Source of the DNA: CALAED01 sp937891035
GTDB lineage: Bacteria > Actinomycetota > Actinomycetes > Streptosporangiales > Streptosporangiaceae
Length of the DNA: 10,758 nt
Reading direction: 5' to 3'
Assembly (NCBI GenBank): GCA_035642125.1
Contig: DASQSZ010000027.1
Location: forward strand, 1-10,758
Shown: positions 1 through 5,486 of the stretch, in pieces
Numbering within the stretch: the first letter of the stretch is position 1
How the letters are laid out: every line of letters begins with the position of its first letter
Translations under genes and position numbers: made by a program
Notes under the pieces: model-generated
Database searches by the model: none
Told to the model about the DNA's origin: nothing
The model's input: the letters and a program-made list of their open reading frames with translations, nothing else

Positions 1-16
1 CGGACGCCGCTCGCCG

Positions 17-41
17 GCTAACCATCGGACGAGGGGTTAGC
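17..41. repeat. Inverted repeat GCTAACC / GGTTAGC
   Basis: A perfect 7-bp inverted repeat (17-23 and 35-41) flanks an 11-nt centre. The same heptamer GGTTAGC forms part of the elements upstream of both propeller-bearing hydrolase genes in this window. It lies 60 bp beyond the stop codon of the first hydrolase gene. It could be an operator for a gene left of the window or a weak hairpin. The role is inferred; only the repeat is seen. Confidence 0.4.
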
Positions 42-80
42 GGCTCAGCGACGGCCACCAGCCGGATGCCGCCGGTGAGC

Positions 81-98
81 GACACCCGGCCGGGCGTC
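81..98 (-). terminator. Possible weak terminator hairpin after the first hydrolase gene
   Basis: Just past the stop codon at 101 the transcript could form a 7-bp stem with a GGCC loop (GACGCCC/GGGTGTC, one G-U pair). No U-run follows, so it is at best a weak, I-shaped actinobacterial-type terminator. Confidence 0.25.
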
Positions 99-100
99 GG

Positions 101-1576
101 TCAGCCCACGTCGATCTCCAGGATCTCATCGGGGTACTGGACCTGGTTGTCCACGTTTCCGAAGTGCGTCCAGCCGCTGGAACCGCGGAGCGTGTGATAA
201 GGCGTCCCGGCGCTGTTGGTCACCAGAACGTGCAGCTGCCCGTTCGGGCGGCCGGTGGCGCCCACGAACCATGCGGTCTCCACCGAGCCCGCCTGGCCCT
301 CCACGTTGCCGAAGTCGGTCCAGCCGCTGGAACCGCGGATGGTGTGGAACACGCCGCCCGTCGAGGTGGTGGCCACGACGTGGAGGGAGGACCCGATCGT
401 GGCCGCGGCCACGTCGTTGACCAGGCCGATGCCGCCCGTCTGGCCTTCCACGTTCCCCCAGTCGGTCCAGCCGGCGGAGGTGCGAAGGGCGTGCCGCAGG
501 ACACCGTCCCGCGACACGATGAGGACGTGCAGAGCGGAACCCGCCCCGGCGGCGGCCGCCTCGGTCGGGTTGACGATGTTGCCGGACTGGCCTTCTACAT
601 TGCCGAAACGGGTCCAGTCACCGCCGCGGTGGCGGATGGCGTGGAAGACGCCGCTGTCGGTGGTCGCCACGACGTGCAGCTCCCCGCCGACCTCGGCGCC
701 GGCCACCGAGGTGACGGCGCCGATGGAACCGGTCTGGCCCTCGACGTTCCCCCAGTCGGTCCAGCCGGGCGGCGTGGTCCACACGTTGGTGCCGCGGCGG
801 ACGGCGTGGTAGATCTGGCCGCCGGCCACGCCGAGCACGTGCAGCTCACCGTTCACTTGGACGGTGGCCACATCGGTGACCGCGGCGCTGATCGGCCCCG
901 ACTGGCCTTCGACGTTGCCCGCGCGAGTCCAGCCGCTGCCGGTTCGTAACGTGTGGTAGACACCGCCGGCGGCGGTCTGCGCCACCACATGCTGTTGGTC
1001 GTTGTACAGCCGGGTGGCCTCTGCCATGAGGTTTCTGGCCGTCGACTCGGCGTCGTCATACCTGTCGGGGAAGTCTGATATCTGGACCCGCTGCGCGATT
1101 TGACCAGCGGTGCAGTTCGGGCATTCACGGTCTTCTTGCTTGGCCCGAACGAAGAACGCGTTGGCGGCATAGACCACGTACGTCCGCTCCTTCTCGGTGC
1201 CCCACCCGGTGCGCTGCTGGAAAACCCCAAGTGAGTCGAGGTCGCCGCACAGCACATTGTTCATATGCGATTCGACCCATCCGGCCTCGAATCCGGCGAG
1301 CATTACCTTGCTGGACACCTGTAGCCCAAGGCCGACGCGTTGCACGACCTTGATCACCTCAGGATCGTACGTCGAGGGGGCGCAGGCCGCCGGGACGATT
1401 TCGGCGGTGCCCAGCGAACCTCCGGGGCCGGGATCGGAGGTGGGGCCGAAGCCGCGGCCGGGGACGGGCGCGGCCGCCGACGCGCTCTGCTGCAACAGCG
1501 CGCCGCCCGCGAGCAGCAGTCCGACGACGAACGCGCCGGGTCCGCGGCGGCGACGCCGATGGGCGGAAGATCGCAT
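101..1576 (-). CDS. Secreted lysozyme/transglycosylase-like protein with C-terminal six-repeat propeller
   Basis: A 491-residue protein, probably a secreted cell-wall-acting enzyme. The ATG at 1576 is chosen over the in-frame ATGs at 1588 and 1687 because GGAG (1583-1586) sits 6 nt upstream and a Sec-type signal peptide begins there directly: five Arg, a hydrophobic core, then SASA-A near residue 34. Residues ~66-193 resemble the transglycosylase-like heads of actinobacterial secreted proteins: acidic residues E97 and E102, then DSLGVFQQR (114-122), GWGT, and an IAQRVQISDFPDRY segment typical of that family. Four cysteines (65, 110, 152, 155) include a CPNC pair. Residues 194-491 are six repeats of ~48 residues with consensus LHVLaTnaGgvYHTLR.SGWTdFGNVEGQ.G.i..vtdVaaa.vGge, resembling PLL/tectonin-like sugar-binding propellers. 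The propeller may anchor the enzyme to wall glycans or another cell. Enzymatic activity is inferred; the repeats are plainly visible. Confidence 0.85.
   Translation of the reverse strand: MRSSAHRRRRRGPGAFVVGLLLAGGALLQQSASAAAPVPGRGFGPTSDPGPGGSLGTAEIVPAACAPSTYDPEVIKVVQRVGLGLQVSSKVMLAGFEAGWVESHMNNVLCGDLDSLGVFQQRTGWGTEKERTYVVYAANAFFVRAKQEDRECPNCTAGQIAQRVQISDFPDRYDDAESTARNLMAEATRLYNDQQHVVAQTAAGGVYHTLRTGSGWTRAGNVEGQSGPISAAVTDVATVQVNGELHVLGVAGGQIYHAVRRGTNVWTTPPGWTDWGNVEGQTGSIGAVTSVAGAEVGGELHVVATTDSGVFHAIRHRGGDWTRFGNVEGQSGNIVNPTEAAAAGAGSALHVLIVSRDGVLRHALRTSAGWTDWGNVEGQTGGIGLVNDVAAATIGSSLHVVATTSTGGVFHTIRGSSGWTDFGNVEGQAGSVETAWFVGATGRPNGQLHVLVTNSAGTPYHTLRGSSGWTHFGNVDNQVQYPDEILEIDVG
104..997 (-). repeat. 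Six tandem ~48-residue propeller repeats, first hydrolase
   Basis: Six protein repeats run from the QQHVV motif to the C-terminus. Each has LHV(L/V), a G-(V/L)-(F/Y)-H-x-(L/I/V)-R strand, W-T-x-(F/W)-G-N-V-(E/D), and usually a GQxG turn. Odd and even repeats differ: 3 and 5 resemble ATTxSGVFHxIR...WTxFGNVEGQ, while 2 and 4 carry WTDWGNVEGQ. Repeat 2 has a short insertion (TNVWTTPPG). The closing ILEIDVG segment could supply the strand that shuts the ring. Six blades is inferred from the repeat count. Confidence 0.85.
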
Positions 1577-1642
1577 GGAATTCTCCATTTCTGCATGGCC
1601 AATCACCTTGGCGAGCCCCGCTTTGCCGTGGATGGACTCTGG

Positions 1643-1652
1643 ATTGACCTGC
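1643..1652 (-). promoter_or_regulatory. Decamer shared by both hydrolase leaders (copy 1)
   Basis: GCAGGTCAAT on the coding strand, 67 nt upstream of the start codon at 1576. An identical decamer lies 37 nt upstream of the neighbouring hydrolase start at 3335 (3372-3381). Function unknown; chance identity is possible. Confidence 0.3.
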
Positions 1653-1663
1653 GAGGCGAGCGG

Positions 1664-1686
1664 TGAGCGGCATCCGAAACCGCTCA
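1664..1686 (-). other. Perfect 7-bp hairpin in the leader of the first hydrolase gene
   Basis: TGAGCGG (1664-1670) pairs perfectly with CCGCTCA (1680-1686) around a 9-nt loop. It lies about 90 nt upstream of the start codon at 1576, between the TTAG direct-repeat element and the shared decamer. It could be a 5'-UTR stem or a protein-binding palindrome. No known riboswitch motif was recognised around it. Confidence 0.35.
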
Positions 1687-1710
1687 TTCCGCCGCAGGGT
1701 GTCGAATTCC

Positions 1711-1728
1711 ACTAAGCAATCGCTAACC
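1711..1728 (-). promoter_or_regulatory. TTAG-N7-TTAG direct repeat (candidate operator, copy 1)
   Basis: The coding strand reads GGTTAGCGATTGCTTAGT: two TTAG half-sites 11 bp apart, one helical turn. It lies 135 bp upstream of the start at 1576. The neighbouring hydrolase gene has a matching element (GCTTAGTCGTTGGTTAGC) at 3445-3462. Direct repeats with 10-11 bp period are typical of OmpR/PhoB-type response regulators. MtrA is one such regulator known to control wall hydrolases in actinobacteria, but these half-sites do not obviously match its GTNAC-type boxes. Role inferred. Confidence 0.45.
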
Positions 1729-1734
1729 CTTCTC

Positions 1735-1751
1735 GCCGCTTAGCAAGCGGC
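1735..1751. repeat. Short inverted repeat between terminator and operator
   Basis: GCCGCTT and AAGCGGC form a perfect 7-bp stem around AGC. It lies 5 nt past the T-run of the terminator of the metallopeptidase-type gene and 6 bp from the TTAG direct repeat. The arm contains CTTAGC, so it could belong to the same regulatory region, or it could be a secondary terminator stem. Confidence 0.35.
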
Positions 1752-1756
1752 CATCG

Positions 1757-1790
1757 AAAACGGTCCGTCCCGGATCACCGGGACGGACCG
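1757..1790 (-). terminator. Strong intrinsic terminator of the metallopeptidase-type gene
   Basis: A perfect 13-bp GC-rich stem (1761-1773 with 1778-1790) closes a 4-nt loop and is followed on the minus strand by TTTT (1757-1760). It starts 34 nt after the stop codon at 1824. It should end transcription of the upstream hydrolase gene and insulate the downstream one. Confidence 0.85.
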
Positions 1791-1823
1791 CTTCGCCATT
1801 CGCGTGCCGTCAGGAAACGGATA

Positions 1824-3335
1824 TCAGGCCATGCTCACTTCCAACGGATCGCCGATCGAGCCGCTTTGACCTTCCACGTCGCCCCAGGACGTCCAGCCGC
1901 CCGAGCCGCGCAGCGTGTGGAGCAGCCGGCCCGCGGTGTTGGTGACGAGCACGTGGAACTGGCCGTTCGCCCGCCCGGTCACGCCCACATCGGTGGCGGT
2001 GCCGGCGTCGCCGGCGACTCCCTCGACGTTGCCGAAGTCGGTCCAGCCGCCGCCCGCACCACGGACGGTGTGGAAGACGCCGCCGGTCGCGGTGGTGACC
2101 GCCACGTGCAGGTCCGCGCCCACCATCGCGGCGTCCACGTCACGGACGGTCCCCACGTCGCCGGATTGCCCCTCCACATTGCCCCAGTCGCTCCAGCCGT
2201 CCGGGGTGCGGAGACAGTGATAGAGGCGGCCGGCGGCGACGGCGAGCACGTGCAACTCGTCCCGGTACCCGGCGGTCGCGACCTGGGTGGCGGTGGCCGG
2301 CAGCGCCCCGCACTGCCCCTCGATGTTGCCGAAGTCGGTCCAGCCGGTGCGATCGCGGACGGTATGGAACAAGCCGCCCTGACTGGTCGCCGCGACCACA
2401 TGCAGCTGGTATGAGTTGATGCTGGCGGTCTGTGGGATCACCTCGTCCGCGGCCACGTCCGTGATGGTGCCCTTCTCGCCCGACTGGTTTTCGACATTGC
2501 CCCACTGGGTCCATCCGGAGCCCGAGTTGTGCCGAATGGCATGGTAGAGCTCGCCCCCATTGGCGGCGAGGACGTTCATCTCCCCGCCGACATCGGCCGC
2601 GGCGGTGCGGGTGGCGGTGGCGGGCAGCGGCCCGGTCTGCCCCTCCACGTCACCGAAGTCGGTCCAGCCGCCCGTCCGGCGCAGGGCGTGGAACAGCCTG
2701 CCCGTGTCGGTGCTCGCCAGCACATGCTGTTGGCCCGTCCACCAGGTCGTCCGCTCATACGCGCCGTCCCAGCCGAGGCTGAAGTGAACATGGTCGGTGT
2801 GGCAGTCGCTGGGTGTGCCGTCGCAGGGCCGCGGGCCCCATGACCCGGCCGGCATTCCGTCGTGCGGGTAGGAGCGCCAGATTTGCCTGTTCCAGATGAT
2901 GTACATGATCCCGAGCCGGCGGGCCATGGCGTCCGCGCGGCCGTCCCGGGTGGCGAGCAGCCAACCGAGGAAGTCGTTGACCACACCGGTCTGGGGTTGG
3001 CCGTCCCGCATGATGCCCCAGTCCCAGGCCGTGCCCTGCTGATGACCGCTGGGGTTGCCCGCGCCGCAGGCGCGCACGTAGTTCCAGTCGACGGTCGTCG
3101 GATACGCCTGGAGCACGAGCTTCTTGAGCGCGACGACGCCTGGCTTCTCCCACCGGCTGCACGTGTCCTCCTCGTCCCATCCGGCGTACGCGTCGATGCT
3201 CGAGCCGAACGGCGGAGTTGCGGGCGCCGCCATCGCCGGGGACGGACGCAGGGTCGGCGCCGCGACCTGTAACAGGCACGCCGCGACGGCCACGATCACC
3301 AGCCGACCCGCATGGAGCCGACGGAAATGGAGCAT
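1824..3335 (-). CDS. Secreted LAS-type metallopeptidase-like protein with C-terminal six-repeat propeller
   Basis: A 503-residue secreted protein. The ATG at 3335 is preferred over the longer reading to 3464 because AAGGAG lies at 3342-3347 with a 6-nt spacer, and a signal peptide follows at once (cleavage likely after AMA, residue 36). Residues ~45-200 match the D-Ala-D-Ala-carboxypeptidase-like fold of ARB_07466-type domains: GHQQGTAWDW gives the zinc-ligand pair H98 and D105, GIMYIIWNRQIW is the family's conserved core strand, and HTDHVHFSL gives catalytic-type D181 and zinc ligand H184. Four cysteines (59, 90, 171, 178) could form disulphides. From residue 202 onward, six ~48-residue repeats closely match those of the next gene. 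The likely substrate is peptide stems of peptidoglycan and the propeller a carbohydrate- or surface-binding part; both are inference. All metal-site residues are present, so an active enzyme is plausible. Confidence 0.88.
   Translation of the reverse strand: MLHFRRLHAGRLVIVAVAACLLQVAAPTLRPSPAMAAPATPPFGSSIDAYAGWDEEDTCSRWEKPGVVALKKLVLQAYPTTVDWNYVRACGAGNPSGHQQGTAWDWGIMRDGQPQTGVVNDFLGWLLATRDGRADAMARRLGIMYIIWNRQIWRSYPHDGMPAGSWGPRPCDGTPSDCHTDHVHFSLGWDGAYERTTWWTGQQHVLASTDTGRLFHALRRTGGWTDFGDVEGQTGPLPATATRTAAADVGGEMNVLAANGGELYHAIRHNSGSGWTQWGNVENQSGEKGTITDVAADEVIPQTASINSYQLHVVAATSQGGLFHTVRDRTGWTDFGNIEGQCGALPATATQVATAGYRDELHVLAVAAGRLYHCLRTPDGWSDWGNVEGQSGDVGTVRDVDAAMVGADLHVAVTTATGGVFHTVRGAGGGWTDFGNVEGVAGDAGTATDVGVTGRANGQFHVLVTNTAGRLLHTLRGSGGWTSWGDVEGQSGSIGDPLEVSMA
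1827..2732 (-). repeat. Six tandem ~48-residue propeller repeats, metallopeptidase-type protein
   Basis: Six repeats from QQHVL to the C-terminus. Alternation is clear: repeats 1, 3, 5 read (F)GGLFHTVR...GWTDFGNVEGQ, while repeats 2, 4, 6 read GELYHAIR...GW(T/S)xWG(N/D)VE. Repeat 2 has a longer loop (VIPQTASINSYQ). Repeats 5-6 (TGRANGQFHVLVTNTAG) are almost the same as TGRPNGQLHVLVTNSAG at the same place in the neighbouring protein. Confidence 0.85.
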
Positions 3336-3365
3336 GGTGGTCTCCTTCCTCATAAGTGCAAGCCC

Positions 3366-3378
3366 GGTCATATTGACC
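3366..3378. promoter_or_regulatory. GGTCA-N3-TGACC inverted repeat in the leader of the metallopeptidase-type gene
   Basis: A perfect 5-bp inverted repeat with a 3-nt centre, 30 bp upstream of the ATG at 3335. It includes most of the shared decamer GCAGGTCAAT (3372-3381). It could be a small protein-binding palindrome or a short RNA hairpin just ahead of the Shine-Dalgarno sequence. The first hydrolase leader has only the GGTCA arm. Confidence 0.3.
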
Positions 3379-3444
3379 TGCCGCAACCCCGCACCATCGC
3401 TGCTGAATCGACGGGATATGGGCGTGACCAGGCTGCGCGGAAGG

Positions 3445-3462
3445 GCTAACCAACGACTAAGC
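3445..3462 (-). promoter_or_regulatory. TTAG-N7-TTAG direct repeat (candidate operator, copy 2)
   Basis: The coding strand reads GCTTAGTCGTTGGTTAGC, 110 bp upstream of the ATG at 3335 and 10 bp past the stop of the DNA-glycosylase-like gene. It shares the 11-bp period and a TTAG-Y-S-R-TTG-S-TTAG core with the element at 1711-1728. No convincing -35/-10 pair is seen nearby. Confidence 0.45.
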
Positions 3463-3472
3463 ACACGGCGAT

Positions 3473-3964
3473 CTACTGCCGAGGCGCGGAGTCGCCGCCA
3501 GCGGCGCGAGGGGAGGTGGGCCAGACGTACGGCAGGTCCGCCGGCACATCGGGAAAGAACCGGCCGTAGTAGGCCGGGTCTTTGCGGAGCAGCGCGGACT
3601 GATGGCTACGGTGGAAGTCCGCATCGCCCAGCCAGGGCGGCAGCGCCCCGGCCTGTGCCAGCGCGGTCTGGTCGCGTGGCGTGTCGACGGACTTCGCGGC
3701 ACGCAACTCGGCGACGAGGGACGTGGCACAGGTGTCTCGGCGGCCGAGGCCGGACCACTGACGGCAGATCTCCAGGCCATAGCGCGTCAGCGCCTCCTCA
3801 TATCCCGTCCACATTCGCGCCGCCGGGTGATGCCGCCAGCCGTACCCGGGAACCGTCAGCGCGCGCAGCACCTGAAGCGCCTCGACGCGCTGCTTGCCCA
3901 ACCGCCGCGGATCGAGGACCCGAGCCGTGGCGGCGAAGTCCGCGTAGGGCAGGAAGGTCTGCAC
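3473..3964 (-). CDS. MSMEG_6728-family protein, pyrimidine-dimer DNA glycosylase-like
   Basis: A 163-residue protein recognised as the MSMEG_6728 / Pyr_excise family, related to T4 endonuclease V-type pyrimidine dimer glycosylases. Family landmarks seen are the N-terminal MQTFLPYADF...RVLDPRRLGKQRVEALQVLRAL, the GWRHHPAARMWTGYEEAL segment, and the C-terminal HQSALLRKDPAYYGRFFPDVPADLPYVWP. The length is close to complete for the family. The start is GTG at 3964, preceded by GGGGGA about 7 nt upstream. A role in removing UV photoproducts follows from family membership; actinobacterial members are poorly characterised. It precedes the metallopeptidase-type gene by 137 bp. That gap holds the latter's own operator-like element, so an operon is unlikely. 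Confidence 0.85.
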   Translation of the reverse strand: MQTFLPYADFAATARVLDPRRLGKQRVEALQVLRALTVPGYGWRHHPAARMWTGYEEALTRYGLEICRQWSGLGRRDTCATSLVAELRAAKSVDTPRDQTALAQAGALPPWLGDADFHRSHQSALLRKDPAYYGRFFPDVPADLPYVWPTSPRAAGGDSAPRQ

Positions 3965-4330
3965 GATCGAGTCCCCCGAGATCCGGGGTCGCCCCTGTGG
4001 GCCGGCTGGGGCGTTGCTCCCCCGCTGACGTCCTTACCCTGGTTTCTCCGGGAGTCCCCCTTCCCCGCGTACAGCGTCGACAGCGGGTGAGCCGACGCGG
4101 CCACTGCCGGCCTTCGTCTGGTCAGGTTCCACGAGCCGGATCTCGACGGCGCGCTGACGGCCGCCGCGTTCGAACCCCCGCGCAGCGGCTCGTCACCCAC
4201 CTCCCCTCGCCTTCGCACCCAATCGATGCTCAGCCGGCGATTCGGCGGTGGTCACGCGGTCTGGTCGCTCGTAGGCGCGTGAGTGTGTCAATGATGGTCC
4301 GTCCCACGGCCCAAGCGCTTCACTGGCGGC
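3965..4330. other. Gene-poor, hairpin-rich spacer
   Basis: About 370 bp between the divergent DNA-glycosylase-like gene and the DUF1772 region. Open frames cross it on both strands, but none shows a recognisable family or credible ribosome-binding site. It is rich in short GC inverted repeats, for example CCCCG-N5-CGGGG at 3974-3988, then GGGG-TCG-CCCC. GTTCGAAC near 4170 resembles a tRNA T-loop but lacks a pairing T-stem. The region must contain the promoters of the flanking genes; I could not place them. A structured RNA or decayed gene remains possible. Confidence 0.4.
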
Positions 4331-4384
4331 ATGACGAAAAAGACGAGCACGACGAAGCCACGGACAAAGACGCGGAGAGCGTGA
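4331..4384 (+). CDS. Possible 17-residue basic leader peptide coupled to the DUF1772 gene
   Basis: An ATG at 4331 opens a 17-codon frame, MTKKTSTTKPRTKTRRA. Its TGA shares one base with the ATG of the DUF1772 gene (TGATG, 4382-4386). Eight of 17 residues are Lys or Arg, plus six Thr. The overlap would suit translational coupling. The upstream sequence is only GGCGGC, a poor Shine-Dalgarno, so expression is doubtful and the frame may be chance. Confidence 0.25.
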   Translation: MTKKTSTTKPRTKTRRA

Positions 4385-4893
4385 TGGTTGAGCTGCTTCG
4401 AGGCGTATCGCTGGTCGCCGCAACGATCACCATGGGGCTCGCGGCGGGCCTGTTCTACACCTTCTCGATCTCGGTCATGCCGGGTCTCGGCCGGACGTCC
4501 GACCGTTCGTTCATCAACGCGATGCAGCGAATCAACGTAGCCATTCTCAATGGCTGGTTCGCTCTCGCCTTCGCCGGCGCGCTCGTGTGTACCGTCCTCG
4601 CCGCGCTCCTCCAGCTGGGCTCGGACGGCCGCGAGGTGTTGTGGTGGACGGTGGCCGCGCTCGTACTGTACGGGACGGTGCTCGCCATCACCTTCGTCGT
4701 CAACGTGCCGTTGAACAACCAACTCGACGCGGCGGGGGCGCCAGATCGCATCGCCGACCCCGCCGCCGTACGGGAGCGGTTCGAGGCGACGTGGGTCCGC
4801 TGGAACGTCGTGCGGACGGTCGCAGCGACGGCGGCGTTCGGCTGCCTCACCTGGGCGCTCGTGCTGTACGGGCGGGTGTGGCCGGAACGCTAA
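4384..4893 (+). CDS. DUF1772-family integral membrane protein
   Basis: A 169-residue membrane protein. The ATG at 4384 is chosen because GGAG (4374-4377) lies 6 nt upstream and the hydrophobic domain begins at once; the frame is open far upstream, but that part is low-complexity Arg/Pro-rich and unlike protein. About four hydrophobic segments are visible, near residues 5-30, 50-78, 86-108 and 140-162. The N-terminal GLAAGLFYTFSISVMPGL and the following LGRTSDRSFINAMQRINVAILN are typical of DUF1772, a family that includes fungal anthrone oxygenases; bacterial members are of unknown function. Its last codon overlaps the 3' end of the convergent YceI gene by 4 bp. It lies near an HxlR regulator, a common type of neighbour for such genes. 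Confidence 0.88.
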   Translation: MVELLRGVSLVAATITMGLAAGLFYTFSISVMPGLGRTSDRSFINAMQRINVAILNGWFALAFAGALVCTVLAALLQLGSDGREVLWWTVAALVLYGTVLAITFVVNVPLNNQLDAAGAPDRIADPAAVRERFEATWVRWNVVRTVAATAAFGCLTWALVLYGRVWPER

Positions 4894-5486
4894 CCGCGCC
4901 GATCGGCGGTTTCGGTCCGCAGCACGGCCTCGATCTCCAGGACGATCTTGACCTTCTCCCCCACGATGATGGCGCCGCCGCCCGGAACCGGTCCGTTGTC
5001 GATGACGCCGAAGTCCGTGCGGTTGATCTCGCCGGTGGCCGTGAACCCGGCACGGGCACCTGTCTCCGGGTCGGGGGCGAAGGGATCGGGGGCGAACCCG
5101 TTGACTTCAAGCTCGAGCGAAATCGGCCTGGTCACGTCCTTGAGCGTCAGCTCACCGTCGAGCGCGTAACCGTCGCCGGCGCGACGGATCCCCGTGGAGC
5201 GAAACGTCATGGTCGGGTACGTGTCGGTCTCGAAGAAGGCAGCGCGAACGTGCTCGTCACGCTGCTTGTTGCCGGTGTCGACCGACGTCAGATCGATGGT
5301 GGCCACGACACTGGACCGCAGCGGGTCATCCTCCGCGGTGACGATCTCGCCATCGAACGCCGTGAAATACCCTCGTAGGTTGCTCACCATAAGATGCTTG
5401 ACGACAAAGCCCACGTAGGAGTGGATCGAGTCGATATTCCACGTGCCGGCGATGTAGCCGGGGACTTCAGCGGTCTCGATCGTCAT
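4890..5486 (-). CDS. YceI-family protein
   Basis: A 198-residue YceI-like protein, a lipocalin-type beta barrel that binds isoprenoid-like lipids in studied members. Visible landmarks are GTWNIDSIHSYVGFVVKHLMVSNLRGYFTAFDG at the N-terminus, a central DEHVRAAFFETDTYPTMTFRST, and FTATGEINRTDFGV followed by GEKVKIVLEIEAV at the end. No signal peptide is present, unlike E. coli YceI, so it should be cytoplasmic, as is usual for actinobacterial homologues. The ATG at 5486 has GGGAG about 8 nt upstream. It is transcribed away from the HxlR regulator gene across a 142-bp gap, so control by that regulator is plausible. Its 3' end overlaps the DUF1772 gene by 4 bp in convergent orientation. Confidence 0.93.
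   Translation of the reverse strand: MTIETAEVPGYIAGTWNIDSIHSYVGFVVKHLMVSNLRGYFTAFDGEIVTAEDDPLRSSVVATIDLTSVDTGNKQRDEHVRAAFFETDTYPTMTFRSTGIRRAGDGYALDGELTLKDVTRPISLELEVNGFAPDPFAPDPETGARAGFTATGEINRTDFGVIDNGPVPGGGAIIVGEKVKIVLEIEAVLRTETADRRG

Noticed and set aside
164..949. Plus-strand frames opposite the propeller repeats
   Set aside because: They are repetitive only because the minus-strand propeller codons are repetitive. They show no family match or ribosome-binding site.
1577..1710. c-di-AMP (ydaO) riboswitch in the first hydrolase leader
   Set aside because: Pieces such as CTCACC...CTCGCAGG and CGGGGCTCGCCAAGGTGATTGG loosely recall ydaO segments, but they are in the wrong order, lack GGGGAACC and the CAGCTAACC end, and run almost to the start codon. 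A covariance search would settle it.
4160..4185. tRNA 3' end, from GTTCGAAC
   Set aside because: The flanking bases do not form a 5-bp T-stem, and no acceptor, D or anticodon arms fit upstream on either strand.
3124..4383. Long Arg/Pro-rich N-terminal extension of the DUF1772 protein
   Set aside because: The open frame is a GC-bias artefact antisense to the DNA-glycosylase-like and metallopeptidase-type genes. The family starts at the ATG at 4384 with GGAG in place.
4889..4895. Another GCTAACC heptamer
   Set aside because: It falls across the stop codon of the DUF1772 gene, is a lone half-site, and is within what chance allows.
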